Shown: positions 41,238 to 53,396, counted from the stretch's first letter. The stretch is DNA of 64,000 nt from Dryas octopetala (GCA_963921425.1 OY992837.1:7227896-7291895); one strand, 5' to 3'. Numbers and translations are program-made. Notes: generated by a model not told the origin, from the letters alone.

Positions 41238-41480
41238 CTTGGAAGCACAGAGGGGGAGGGGCTGGGTTGTGGGGAGGGGATGGGTTGCAGGGGAGGGGTT
41301 GGGTTGCGGGGAGGGGAGGGGAGGGGAGGGGAGGGGAGGGGATGGGTTGCAGGGAGGGGAGGGGAGGGGATGGGTTGCAGGGGAGGGGTTGGGTTGCGGG
41401 GAGGGGAGGGGAGGGGAGGGGATGGGTTGCAGGGAGGGGGAGGGGGAGGGGTGGGTCGGGCTGGGGGGAGGGGATGGGGG
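41238..41480 (+). repeat. G-rich tandem array with strong G-quadruplex potential
   Basis: The + strand consists of GGGGAGGGG blocks and GGGTTGCAGGG / GGGTTGCGGGG spacers. A roughly 100-bp higher-order unit is duplicated (41275-41375 and 41375-41435 share GGGTTGCAGGGGAGGGGTTG). Dozens of runs of four or more G occur with short spacers. It forms the right-hand side of the element interior. Confidence 0.9.
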
Positions 41481-42315
41481 TTGTGTTTTTGACCAAAAAA
41501 AATGGGGGTTGTTTTTTAATTCAATTTTTTATATTTTAATTAATTTTTAAATATTTTATTCTTTTTTTATTATTATTCTGCCACATGGAAATTATTAAAA
41601 ATCAAGTCAACACTTAGTGATTGGGTCAGCGTGCGCCACGTCAGCGCTACGTAGGCGGATAACGGACTTCCTAACGGTAGTAGTAACGGAGGTATGAAAT
41701 TGTGACAAAATGGAAGTTGATGTATGAAATTGAAACTTTTTAAACTTGAGGTACTAACTTGAAATAGGAGGTAAAGTTGAGGTACTAAATTGTAATTAAC
41801 CCTATATAATATTAATAACATCAATAAATATTAGAATACCTGAATTTGTTAAGCCTATGTGGTAGTGTTAGAGATATAATTTATTATTTCAAATATGTCA
41901 CATTTATCCATGTCTTTTCTTATAATTGCAAAATTCAAAGTCACATGCTTGATTTTGTTATTTTCATTGAGAAAAATAACATGTTACTTGCATGATTCTC
42001 GAGGTATTTTAAATGTTAACAATGAAGTTAAACCATCATAAAGCTTAAAATAACCTCACTCGTGAGCTTTACTTGTTATATTCATAGAATAAAACTGATA
42101 GAATTAAGGGTAAATTCTGGAATTGCAATAATTAATAAACTACGTAAGCAAAATTATGACACAATTCAAACAACATAGACCTAAAAGCTGATCAAAACTA
42201 GAGGGACAAAAACGTAATTTGGCCCAAATATATATCTTCATTGTACTCACTACTTAACGCCTCAACGGAGGTGGACTGAAGGATAAGAAAGAGAGAGAGA
42301 GTGAGAAAGAGGGAA

Positions 42316-42869
42316 ATGGAGAAGTACTTTGGGAACGCATACAGGGGAGACCCGGGAGTCCCACACGCCGACCCGGAACGATTCGTGAACATATGGATCG
42401 GATCTGCTGCCTTCTCTGTGCTCACATGGGTCAATCCCTACATGTGGCAGCTCTCCAATCAGTTCAAGTACTTCATTTTATTTTTATTTTTTGAGTTTTG
42501 GATGATACCCAGTTCGTGATTTTGTTGCTATTTTGTGTTTGTGTTTGTGTTTCTTGATTCTCTTTTGCCCAATTTGAAATGCTTGCAGTTGGCATGACAA
42601 AGCAATGATGTTTGAACACTATCACTGGAAAAAGGCCAAGAAGAAAGGGGAGCCCTATAAATTTAAGGTATATTTGACATATTAACAAGCTGAAGTTTCA
42701 ATCATTTTACTGGTTCTAATAAGACCCATTTGGAATTTGATGGGTTTATATTATGCTTTTGTTGATGAAATCAATGGGTTTTTTGTTGTTGTTGTTGCAG
42801 TGGAACGAGTACATGGACAGGGACCTCAGAGATTCCTACTATTTCAACTGGCCCGTTTACTTCCCTTAG
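42316..42869 (+). CDS. Small mitochondrial complex I-type accessory subunit
   Basis: Three exons, 42316-42467, 42589-42667 and 42801-42869, give a 99-aa protein. It begins MEKYFGNAYRGDPGVPHADP, has one probable membrane segment at about 25-45 (NIWIGSAAFSVLTWVNPYMW) and continues HDKAMMFEHYHWKKAKKKGEPYKFK to the end FNWPVYFP. I recognise it as the plant family annotated in Arabidopsis as an NADH dehydrogenase (ubiquinone) subunit (At2g02510-like, from memory). A role in the membrane arm of mitochondrial respiratory complex I follows from that annotation, not from a motif. The first ATG after the purine-rich leader is the start. There is no cleavable presequence, as for several complex I membrane-arm subunits. 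Confidence 0.75.
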
Positions 42870-44112
42870 TTGTTTACTTGTTTGTTTAAATGGGCATGCT
42901 CTTCTTTTGTCTATTTGAACTGTTATAGCCTTGTTGATGTTGTTTGATGTTGCTAAGCTGAAACTGTCGGTCTGAAGATTATAAGTTTTAGGTTTATGCT
43001 CCATTCTTTCTTATCTTCTTATGTATTGAAGGCTTAATCAAAATCTTCTCCTTTATCAGGCCTTTCGTGAATGTCATTGAGTTGTGTGATGTGATGTGTG
43101 ATAGTTTTTTGGCTGCAAAATGGTTGATTTCTGCTGTTCTAAATCGTTGGTTGGTGAACTACTGAACTCTGTGTCAAAATGGTGGATGGATATAAATCAT
43201 ATAATACTAGCTTTGCAGCATATTGCCACTGAACATAACGTATGTTTGTGACTCAGAAGGCAAGCATACATATCTGTACATGAATGCTGGGCCTTAAGGG
43301 ATAAAAATTGCATAAGTTATGTAATGGTATGAACAAATTGAGCTAGGCAAACAATCTTGGTTACCAGCATATGCCAAGCTATTCGGTACAGCTTGTGAAG
43401 GGGTGACCAAATTAAAGACGTTTGAGGATAAACTTTCTGCAAAATAGCTGCAGATTAAATAATAGCTGAGCTGCTACTGGTTTCAGCTTCTCTGCTTGAC
43501 AAGTGAATAATCGAAGTCTTAAAAAATCTTGTAATGTTGTGATCCACAAGTTTTAGTCATTCGAGGGCAGGCGTTTCTGTTTGCTCAATTGCTGTTGAAA
43601 GTGTTATGTTCCTAATATTGTATTGCTTGCAAGCTATATTAGTAAAGGAAGCCCCAAAAACTAAGTTCTTTGAGTGACATTGCAGTCCTCAATCTCACGT
43701 TCTAAGAGAGGCACTGAGCTAAAGAGGAGCTAGAATTTGCCTTGTGCAGATTTTGGGCAATCAAAAGCTTTAATGGAGCAGGGTTCACCACCTTCAGCCT
43801 TCTCATTTTCAGGTCCTTGCTGCTGAACAGTCCGTTCAAAGAGAAACTTCATTGAATGATGAAACCAATATAAGTGGATTATTAAGATAAAGAAGGAATG
43901 TAAAAGAAAGAACTTGAAAACCTATAATTATTTTGAGTTACGAGAAAAACTTTTGCAACCTACTCCGTTGTACCGAAAAAAGGAACAAGGCCTTTAGTAA
44001 ATTTTGAATACGTGCAATTACAAACAAGAAAGTTCACCGTGCAATCATATGCAAGTTATACAAATTTCATATGTTTTTTCAGACATAGAGCATTCATGTT
44101 TACGATTTGTCT
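42870..44112. other. Intergenic, no gene seen
   Basis: Contains the 3' UTR of the complex I-type gene and then AT-rich DNA up to a hairpin element at 44113. No protein resemblance in any frame. Confidence 0.55.
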
Positions 44113-44510
44113 TATGCAAACCACCCTTTTGTGCTGAGTTGACCACCCTAATAAATTTTTTTCAACTTTTTTTCTATTTTACCCTTTATTGCAAAAACAT
44201 GATAAAATCACCCAGATCTATTCGGTGGTCATCTATTGAAATATCCACCAATGTTCGGCAGATAAGTGTCGAATAAATACAAATATTTCGGCAGATAACT
44301 GTCGAATGCCTTTTTCATTTCCATTCGGTAGTTATCCACCGAATAATCTACCAATGTTCAGCAGATAACTGTCGAATAATCATAAATATTTCGGTAGATA
44401 ACTGTCGAATGACCCAACGAACAAAATTGAAATTTTTTTGTTTTAAGGGTAAAGTTGAAATTTTAAAATAGGATGGTCAACTTAGCAATTTAGGGTGGTC
44501 TAAATAGCAT
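44113..44510. mobile_element. Hairpin element with internal tandem repeats
   Basis: The arms are inverted: ACCACCCT...GAGTTGACCACCC at the left against GGATGGTCAACTTAGCAATTTAGGGTGGT at the right. The interior carries two copies of a roughly 100-bp unit built from TTCGGCAGATAACTGTCGAAT, with alternating half-units in both orientations. It ends about 65 bases before the TL15-like start codon, so it may contribute promoter or leader sequence to that gene. Confidence 0.7.
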
Positions 44511-44575
44511 TGGCCATGTGAAAAATATTCCATTATCCTAAGCCTTTGCAGCTGCCACGATCCCAGAACCAGGAA

Positions 44576-45953
44576 ATGATGGCATTTCTCCATCCTCCAT
44601 GTCCTTCTCTCACTTCCCAAATAACCCAACGTCCTGCATTTACACCGCCCATTACCGGGTCGTCCCATCTCTCTTCAACCCAAAAGCCAACCAAATGCAG
44701 CAACTGGGTCTCCGAGTTTCGATCCAAGTCTTTAAATTTTGTGCTCTCAGGGGCTCTTACACTCGGATTATCTCTAGCAGGCAAGTATTTTAATTTTCTG
44801 CAATTGCATATAAGATAGATAGAAGACTGAAAATTTGAAAGCCTGTAAATTTCTGTAGGAGTAGGACTTGCAGAGGCAAAAGTTGGAGTGAACAAGCCAG
44901 AATTGCTTCCTAAAGAGTTCAGTCCTGTCATTGATGTAGCTGGCTTCCTCTCAGATGGCCAGGTGTGTTTTCTTTCAACTTGTCAATGTCTATGTTTTCA
45001 GCCTTACACAGTTTGGGTTTTTGGTTTGTATATTTGTCCTATATTCTTGGGTTGAAACATGGAAACTTGCATACGTTATATTGGATGGTGGGGTGGTTTT
45101 GAACATTGGGAGAAATCAAAGAATTAAGCTGAAGTGTTTGTAATGTATGGTAAATTTCCAGGAGAAAAGACTGGCCCAAGAGATTGCTACTATAGAAAAG
45201 GATACTGGATTCAAGTTGAGAGTTCTTGCACAGAACTATCCTGACACACCAGGTGTGCTTAATGTTTCTAAGACTTTGGTAGTCAGTGGGTTTGCTTTTA
45301 TTTATATGTTTCTAATATGGTTTTACAAGAAAGTGTTCTCTCACAAAGTCTAAGATGTTATATTGTCAGATTGTCTACTAAATTATCATCAAACAAGTTG
45401 AATGTGTAATTGTTATATAGACTGTCTGTCAAGATAACTTTACCCTGGTTCTACAATCTTTCCATGTTTTGCAGGTTTGGCGATTAAGGATTTCTGGCAA
45501 GTGGATGATAGAACTATTGTCTTTGTTGCTGATCCCACCTTTGGTAATGTATTCTTACATACCAGTATTGTTATATTGTATGCCTTTTTTAGTATCTCTG
45601 CCATGGATTGTTTATGTTAGTGGGTCTCTTGCTCTCTTTGAGCAGGCAATATACTAAACTTCAATGTGGGGGATTCAGTTGATCTAGACGTTCCACGTAG
45701 CTTTTGGAGCCGTTTGGCTGGGAAATATGGAAATATGTTTTATTGGAAAGAGAAGGTGAAGTTACCTCATTGATTAGATAGCTATATTTGCTATGAGATT
45801 GTTTGCATTGCACAAGATTTTGTTAGAAAAGAACATGATTGTATTTGCTGGATGGAACAGGGGGAAGATGGAGCAATTGAAGCTGCTGTCATGGCAATAT
45901 CTAACTGCTTGAGAGAGCCTGTAGACGCAGATAATTGTTCTGAGGTAAAGTAA
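44576..45953 (+). CDS. Thylakoid lumen 15.0 kDa-like protein (TPM domain)
   Basis: Chloroplast thylakoid-lumen protein of the TPM-domain type, related to proteins linked to photosystem maintenance; its activity is not established. Six exons: 44576-44780, 44859-44962, 45162-45252, 45475-45543, 45646-45755, 45861-45953, giving 223 aa. Two ATGs in a row begin it (MMAFLHPP). The Ser/Thr/Pro-rich start (to about residue 50) looks like a plastid transit peptide. A hydrophobic stretch (FVLSGALTLGLSLAGVGLAEA) ends in AEA and should be a lumen-targeting signal. The TPM-like domain covers about 85-215, with EKDTGFKLRVLAQNYPDTPG, FVADPTFG, LNFNVG and FWSRLAGKYGNMFYWKEKGED. Intron 1 uses a GC donor, CAG|GCAAGT; a GT alternative 4 bases on would shift the frame to an early stop. 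Confidence 0.9.
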
Positions 45954-47763
45954 TACAATGAGTTACTTAGCAAGATTCCTTCATTTGCACTCTGTCTATT
46001 TTGTAACATATATTGCTTATTAGGAATGTAAAAGTTGTTAAAATATGTACGGATGCGTTTAGGAAACATTATTTATTGTTATATTGGTTCTAGATGATCA
46101 ACTTCTCAATCTGATCTGTTCATCCGAAGTAGGGGAGAAAACAATGATTGTTCTTGTGTAATCTTTCCATATGACTGGAATTAATTGTAAATTGAAACCA
46201 AATATTTGTAGCTCAGTTTTCACTCCACATATTTCATCTTGCTGTAAGCCTTATGAATCTGAGCATCCATAGGATATGTCAGTGAAGTGCAAAAAGCAAA
46301 ATGCCCGGTACCATTGGATGGGAGTTGGGTTGTTGTACCTTAGAGGCACTAAGTTCACTAGTTATGAGTTGGTGTGGCTAAACTTTCAGCCACAACCTCT
46401 CTACTTGTGGTAGTGGTCTAGAGACTCTAGACTCAATGGTGGCTCTATCGAATTCATTCACCTAAGTTCATGTTCTTAAGGCCCAAATAGACAATTACAT
46501 TAAATATATAACAACCTAAATAGAAATAATAATGTCGCTCACCTCACCCACTCCTATTTTTTCAATCCCTGCAAAATACCTCTATTCTTTTTTCTTTTAC
46601 CATCTAGAAATGATGGCAGAGATGATCATTGTCCCACCATCATGATTAAAGGCCAACAGGTAGCCTCTCAACAAGGAGCCTAACAGACCTAAAACCTCAA
46701 CAGGGAGTTTAGCGGCACGTTGGCCTCTCTACCAGACCATGGTGTTGCCATGGCAGCAGAGTTATAGAATTTTTAGAAACTTTTTTTTTTTTTTATTAAT
46801 TATTATCCTCAAAAGTAATTTTGTTGAGGAAACATTTGTAATAAAAACTTTATTAAAAAGTGAATAGGAAGAATAAGATGGGGTGGCATTGTGGCAATAG
46901 CGCCACTCCACAAAATTAATATAAACAAGTTAAAAATGCACCTCTAGTTCTAAAGATATTAATTAAAGCACTTGTAGTGAGAAATGAGATTTGTTAAGAG
47001 AATGAGAGATGGAGAGATCCAGAGGGAATGAGAGGGAACAGAGAGAATTATAGAGAATAAGGTGATTCCTTTTAGGTGCATCTCTCCAGTTGTTTTACCA
47101 CAACATAATACCTCTGAACCAGAAATAGGTATAAAAACATGTGTAAAAAATACAAGTCCTAGCACCAACTTACTAGTACTTTGGTTTAACAGCTACAGTA
47201 GAAATAAATATCTGAGAGATAGGATATCAGCCCTTTTATTTAAAGACAGTAATGAAGACATTCAAAACCCGAACTCGTATAACATACGAAAACATTTTTA
47301 ACACTTAAATATTAACAAGTTCAATCCATCATAAAATATAGATTTATAAACTGTTATATATGTCTGTGTGCAATCAGTGAAATAAAAAATCATTGAAATG
47401 ATTGTGATAACAATCAAATGGCTAAATGATTTATGATTTGGTTAATTTTTTACAAAATTGATATTTAAATGAAGATCTAAAAAATGAACGGTTCGGATTA
47501 TAAGATCACATTGTATAGTGGACCTAAATAGTTGGTTAGCGTCGTATTATCTTACTAACTGGTTAGCTCTAAAACATTTTTGTATATATATATGATAGAC
47601 GATAACATATCTTACTAACTGATTAACCTTGTATTATCTAAAAAATGTACTAATACTATAATAGTAATAGTACATTTGCACTCATATATGCATGGAATTT
47701 GGAGTTCTTGATGATCTTAATTATGTCATACATGAAATTGGTTTCATTTGGCTGTCTCCATAT
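45954..47763. other. Intergenic, no gene seen
   Basis: Convergent 3' regions of the TL15-like gene and the SAUR gene. A run of A/T near 46782-46800 and a one-armed relic of the AT-rich hairpin family (47420-47575) are the only structures I see. Confidence 0.55.
47420..47575. mobile_element. One-armed fragment of the AT-rich hairpin family, member 2
   Basis: Matches the right arm of the element at 49321-49716: TAAATGATTTATGATTTGGT, TTTTTTACAAAATTGAT, GTATAGTGGACC and CGTATTATCTTACTAACTGG. I could not find the other arm, so the copy is truncated. Confidence 0.6.
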
Positions 47764-48210
47764 CTAATATCCTTCAATGACTGTAAGAATATTATTACAT
47801 GCACCCCACTGATCTCCAGCACTAGCAGTAGTACTAGTACTACTCTGCTCCCTCCTACTGCTTTGTAGAATCTTATGCAATTCCTCAGGCTTGCAAGGAA
47901 CTGCAAGAGCACCCTTCTGTCCAAACCCATATTCTTCCTTGGCCTTCTCTAGCAATCTCAAAAATGCAGGGTTATTTAAGGACTCCAATTTAACAACAAA
48001 CCTCTTTGCTTCATTACCCTTCACTGCAAAAACTGCAAAATGCCCTTCCTTCACATCCTCTGGCACCATTGTTGTTGCTGCCACCTCCAATTCTTCATCA
48101 TCAAAGTGATTTTGGTCATCATGAGGGCCTCTGGCTGCTGCTAAGAGTGAGAGACCCTTTTGTAGCTTTTCGATTAATAGCCTGGTGAGCCTATTCTTCT
48201 GGGTAGACAT
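47764..48210 (-). CDS. SAUR-like auxin-responsive protein
   Basis: Small auxin-up RNA family protein; many members inhibit PP2C.D phosphatases at the plasma membrane and so activate the proton pump during cell expansion. An intronless frame of 148 aa, as usual for SAURs. The start is the ATG at 48210 (MSTQKNRLTRLL); the frame upstream has no ATG. The conserved SAUR domain is about residues 50-115: VKEGHFAVFAVKGNEAKRFVVKLESLNNPAFLRLLEKAKEEYGF broken into its usual blocks, then GALAVPCKPEEL. The N-terminal extension with a DDEE-rich stretch and the Ser/Thr-rich tail are longer than in minimal SAURs of about 100 aa. The gene is isolated from others by more than 1.8 kb on each side. Confidence 0.9.
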   Translation of the reverse strand: MSTQKNRLTRLLIEKLQKGLSLLAAARGPHDDQNHFDDEELEVAATTMVPEDVKEGHFAVFAVKGNEAKRFVVKLESLNNPAFLRLLEKAKEEYGFGQKGALAVPCKPEELHKILQSSRREQSSTSTTASAGDQWGACNNILTVIEGY

Positions 48211-49320
48211 TGGTGATGGTGAAGTAGTAGTCAATCACGTACAGCTAGCTTGTTTGAGATGATGAGAGTGATGGGGCTTTGTGGTGAGCATGGAAACTTA
48301 TAGTTGGCTTGTGAAGGAAAACTGGCCTGAATGAAAAGGAAAGGGAAGTTTCTGATGGGGTCGGTGTGGAGCCACTGCTTGTTGTTGCGATGAAGGACAT
48401 GTCATTTAATGCAACATTTTGATGTGTCACATCCCAAGTGTCCTTTTACGCGCTACTCATTTCATCCCTGAGAGTTTGCTTAAAGAGCTTGATCATGATC
48501 GATCTGAGAGTAAGAATTTTTGTGCATTGTCAATTTTAGAAATACACACGAAATTGACACGGATGATGGATCTGTCAAAAGCCACATGACCTGAATGTAA
48601 CACGTGCAAGTGAAGGCTATATATGCCTTTTGGATATGTGATAATCCCATATATGATCTATACCTTTAGGTGATGAGTGAAATGACCAAAGAAAAAGGTC
48701 TGAGAATCTCAGCTAGCTGCAGTAGTTTTACCCACTTGGTTCTGTATAGTAGTTACTGTTTTGATTAAAGTGTGAAAATGTTCATATATTATCGATCATT
48801 GACGCTCCCAGTTGACTAAAGTTTGCTCTAGTGTCGGCGGTAATTGGATGGTTCAACACTTGAACGTGTTCACATATATATAATTTGATATTTTGTAGAT
48901 CGGAGACAAGTCACAACTAGACAAGCAATACTCATATGTCAACTGCCATGTACTCTGTTTATATTTATTTGACTCAAAACCCCAAAGGATCCTTCCTAGA
49001 TTACCATAGTTAATTGGATGGGAAAATATTATGTCTGTTCTAGAATTGACCAATAGCTCATTTGTTAGATAGTTAATTTGACACACAAAAACTTAAAATG
49101 TTAGTGAACAATCTATTTCAAGTTAATACTCTTTGTCCCATTCATGTGAACAGACAGACAAACTCATATAAATGCAAAGTGGTAAATCAATAAATAAGTG
49201 GAGAATAAAAATTGAAGGATTGGAGTTGTGAGGTTTTGAGCTCTAGACTTCCTATAGTTAAAGCTTTTTTTTTTTTTTTTTTCTTATAATATAGTTAAAG
49301 CTTTGATATTATCAAAAATA

Positions 49321-49716
49321 TTATAGAGCTCACCAGTTAGTAAGATAATATGGTACTAACTATTCTTTTGGCCCCACTACACAATGTAATTTCATAATGC
49401 AAACCGTTTATATTTTAAACCTCCAATTAAATATCAACCTTGTAAAAAATTAACCAAATCAGAAATCATTTAGTCATTTGATTTCATACAATCATTTCAT
49501 GTTTTATTGAAAAACTTATGTTCATCCATTTACATGAGCACAATTAGCTTACTAATAGTTGACTAAATGATTTTCGATTTTGTTGATTTTTTACAAAGAT
49601 GATCTTTTAAAATGAACCTAAAAAATATATGGTTCGAATCATGAAATTACATTGTGTAGTAGATTCAAAAAGATAGTTAACGTCATATTATCTTACTAAC
49701 TGATTAGTTATAGAGT
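49321..49716. mobile_element. AT-rich hairpin element (MITE), family member 3
   Basis: The left end TTATAGAGCTCACCAGTTAGTAAGATAATA is inverted at the right end. The arms share TACACAATGTAATTTCAT and the core AAAAAATTAACCAAATC, present as its inverse near 49585. It is about 396 bp with no coding capacity. Arm identity is high enough to fold into a long hairpin. Confidence 0.75.
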
Positions 49717-52236
49717 ACTCCTCTATATTATATGCATGAAAAAGAAGCAGCCGGTGCGTCAAATTTGTAAAATTGTTAAAAAAACTATTGATCTTACCAT
49801 TGGGTTACATCCCTTTTTTTTTCTTTTTTAATTGCATCCAAAAGTATTAATTTGCTTGATGAAAGGGCAATTGATTAGTTGCCACTTAAATCCTTTTTTG
49901 GGGGTACAAAGTACATAAATCCTTTTAAATTGTGTATCAAAGTACCTAATCTGCAGATCTTGAGCTTTGCATCTTCCGGTTGGGTATATTGAATAGACAT
50001 AACAGAATCACTTGCATGACCCATAATGACATTAATGTGGGTCTGCCTAACAGGTAGGGAAGATCGTCATGTTTCTGATAAGAAACAAAGGGATGGGGTC
50101 ATTGCATGTGCCGCTCTATCTCATCATTTGGCTTCCCATTGATATTTCACTTCTCAACCTCTGCACTGATAGGGACTAGAAATAAACTTCATCAATGGCA
50201 ACTAAATACATAGCCGCCTTAGTTCTGTTTAAACGTCTTTTAGGTTAGTCCTTCTGCTTCATCTGTGTCTCGAGCCTCTCGTAAAAAGTTGTCAGACATT
50301 TTGTTCTGATATGAGAACATTTACCTTACATATTCATTATTAACATTCCAAAAGCGGAGTTGAGAAGGAACATACGCATGTGTAGTGCAATCGATTTGTC
50401 AATTTCATTGCACCCCTTTTTCTAGGTCCAACGTAATTGGAAATTTTGATGTGCCATTCTTTTGCCTGTTATGATGGGGTCCGAGAAGCACTTTATACGG
50501 TTACAGGACAAAGAAAGTAACTCAGAAAGAAGGCCTACTCATCTTCTTCCAGCCATTGCATATCTGCTCAAGGGTCGATCATGCCACCAGAAGTAGCACA
50601 CACAGCCATGTGGGTGTTTAATTGTTCATTGAGAGGTTAAGATTGAGCGAGCTTTCACTCTGTTGGTAGAACATATTTACATAAATATGACAAATAATAA
50701 ACTTGACAACAGAACCAGGTTGGATAGTTCAAGCAATATCCAGAGAAATAGCCTACCCCAATCTCTTCAAAAGAATTCAGACAAAACCTTGCTTCTTCTT
50801 TTTTTTTGGCCATGGACAAAACCTTGCTTTAGAGACAAGACAAACGTATGAGTAATAGACTAATAGTACATTTGTACTTAATGGTGTCAAGGACCAAGGT
50901 CATAACTTAAACTTAGTCTAGTCAAGACTTCAAGTCCTCTCTCAAAACTGAAAATAATTTGCTAATGAAATTGACTAATAACTTTAGAGTAGAGGTATTC
51001 CCACTCCACTCATACACTCGGTCACAAGAATGCAAAAAAAACATCTACATAGATGTTATTTGCATAAATGTGTCCACCTGAGCGTGTGTCGGTGAGCGCC
51101 TATCTACCAATAGCCGTTGGACTCAATCAAATAGGTTGCAGTGTTAAAAAAAATTTAGACTCTCACTGACAGGTGTTCAGGAGAGCACAACTAGTTATTT
51201 GCACTCTTTCACAGGAGTGAAGGAGTGCATCAGGAAGAGCTAAAAAAATACCAACGAAAGGGGGAAAAGAAGTGCAGCATCAACTTTTGCAACTCTTTTT
51301 TACCCTTGATGGTAATGGTAAGAGCATGTTTAAATATATCACAAATTCTTCCTTAGGAACTTCCCTGTATGATTGAATTACATGAATGCATCCATCAGCA
51401 ATTCTATCATTTCCTTATTCAAGAATCCTCTAAAGCTCATTGTGGACATAAACCCAAATTCATCTTAACCTCTTACAACATCATAAACCATGGTTGAGCT
51501 AAAACAAATCTAATTCAATGATGGATGTCTTCACTTCACCATCATCAGCGGTGTGAACCACAAAGTGTTCCTCCATCAAACCTTCTACCAGCTCCTCGGG
51601 CAATGGACCGAAATCACTATAATTAGCAGCAGCTGCAATTGCTTAACAATCAGATTTGATTTTCTTGGTAATCAGAGAAGACCTTCTCAGCAATACAAGA
51701 CCTTCTCTCATTCTAGCTTTTTGAGAATCAAGGGCTGCCCTCTGAGCTCGCTAGCCATCTCCATTCAATCAGAACTTAAATAAGCTTACTTTTCTCAAAC
51801 CTTCCGGGTTGTATATCACTCTAAATAATAAAACTTATAAAAAGATGGTGGAGAGCTTGGAGAAGAAAAGGAATGGACAAACTTCAAAAAGGAGTAAGTC
51901 AGACATATGCATGAGTGCTAGCTCCCTTGCATCAACACTGCTGCTCTTATTTTACTATGGTTGTCAGAACATAAGTTGCCCATCACCACAGCATACCAAA
52001 AAGCTCTGTATGCATGTGATGGTACATAATCCAATAGGAAAAGCATACCAGGTGGGATTCACATACATCTTACTAGAGCATGCTATAATTATCATTCAAG
52101 AAACCACAACAAGCTAGCTTAATAAAAATCTTCTGGAGGGTCACTGATAATCCCCTTCATCCAAAATCTAATAATATGCATGCCATCATTATCATGCAAG
52201 TAGCAATTGCTTTCCATAAAAGAAGAAATAAGTAGG

Positions 52237-52390
52237 TACAGGGACGGAACTTGGGCAGGGCTCACCTGAGCCGCAGCCCACCTCAAAAAGGGAAAAATCT
52301 ATAAGTACCAGCACACCCCAGCCCACCCATCATGCTCCCCGCCCATAAGGTCCCGCCCACCCAACTTGCAAGGCTGGTACCATTCCTAAG
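52237..52390. mobile_element. Possible non-coding transposon scrap
   Basis: TACAGGGACGGAACTTGGGC followed by Gly/Pro-codon-like GCCCACC repeats (CAGCCCACC, CCGCCCACC) has the look of the conserved terminal part of common plant DNA transposons. No inverse end or target duplication was found. The stretch is much more GC-rich than its surroundings. Confidence 0.25.
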
Positions 52391-53396
52391 TAGGTAGTAT
52401 ATTTTGTTGTTCTATAGAAGCGCCATAAGGTAAAAACATAATATGAGCAACTCACTGAGCTACATCTCATTCCTAGATAAAATTGTTTCACCTTCTAATA
52501 TGTCCACATTCCATGATCATAATCCCAAAGTGAACCAACTTTCACTCTTTTAGAGTCTATGATAGACCAAAATGGTTTGGAATACTGACCTGAATACTTA
52601 TCAATTACATATTTTCATAATTGAGAATTACATGTCCAAGAGATTTGCAAAATCATATACCAGTAAAAACCTTAACTTCCTTGACTAAGGGACATTTAGG
52701 ACAACTAAGATTTCTCCAAACTAAGGAGCATAAAGAAGTGGGATTGTCAACGTAGCAAACCAGGAAGAAGTTCAAATCTTTATGGAGAAATTTACCATTA
52801 TCTGCTCAACCTTAGTGAATATCCTAGCCATCTTTTACCCATATAATTCTTTTAAAGACAGCCAATCAGTTCAAAAAACTTTCTTTTGTAGGAGAGAGAG
52901 CTAGGACAGGAATGAAAACAAATTCCTTTCGTCCCTTATTTGAAGAAGAAAAAAGAGAAAAGAAAGAAATCTCATACCCATGTTAAAAGGGTGCACAACA
53001 AACCAAAGATGCTTGAAATTGCTGCAACTCCTCATATACTTTTAGACTCTATTAGCATGCAACTTGCTCCATTTTACCAAGCTAAGCCTCAACTCTCAAG
53101 TGACCATGTCCTCAAAAAATCTCATATGAATGTCTATAAAGTTAGCTTAAAATAGCACTATAGCAGTGATTGTCACACATATTTATCCTAATCCATCATA
53201 GTTCTTTTAAAGCTACAACAGCAATACTCATCAACTTAACAACACCCAAATATTAAGTTAGAAACCAATGCTAAGAAGTCATTCGGTTGTATATTTATTT
53301 AAACAAGAACCACACAAGACATGTTTCCTTCAAGGGTTCAGAACTTGGAAGAGCAATCTATATAATGAAAAAAAACTATACATTGAGAAAGATTGA

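Larger units (their letters stand above)
40249..41802. mobile_element. Mutator-like foldback element with ~380-bp terminal inverted repeats
   Basis: The ends are GGGTTAATTACAATTTAGTA and its exact inverse. The arms extend inward for about 300 near-identical bases, then with gaps to about 380. Both arms translate to the same 60-residue peptide on opposite strands, a consequence of the inverted repeat. A perfect 9-bp target duplication, TATATAATA, flanks it at 40240-40248 and 41803-41811, diagnostic of the Mutator superfamily. It is 1554 bp and encodes no transposase. The interior has a CT microsatellite, a unique 0.5-kb GC-richer segment that could be captured host DNA, and a G-rich repeat array. 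It sits between the 5' side of TAF8 and the complex I-type gene. Confidence 0.93.
48211..53396. other. Intergenic, no gene seen
   Basis: About 5.2 kb of AT-rich DNA. It contains the hairpin element at 49321-49716 and a possible transposon scrap at 52237-52390. A few frames of 60-100 codons exist but none shows family resemblance or codon bias like the real genes. Confidence 0.5.

Noticed and set aside
40501..41550. Gly/Arg-rich and Pro-rich open frames
   Set aside because: Translations of the CT microsatellite and the G-rich array in the element interior.
40182..41824. Matching 60-residue peptides on opposite strands
   Set aside because: They arise from the two inverted arms of the Mutator-like element, not from duplicated genes.
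48211..48234. Upstream start for the SAUR protein
   Set aside because: It would begin at TTG, which plant genes rarely use; the ATG at 48210 fits the family.
49620..49640. GGTTCGAATC-like string recalling a tRNA T-loop
   Set aside because: It is part of the right arm of a hairpin element and no tRNA cloverleaf surrounds it.
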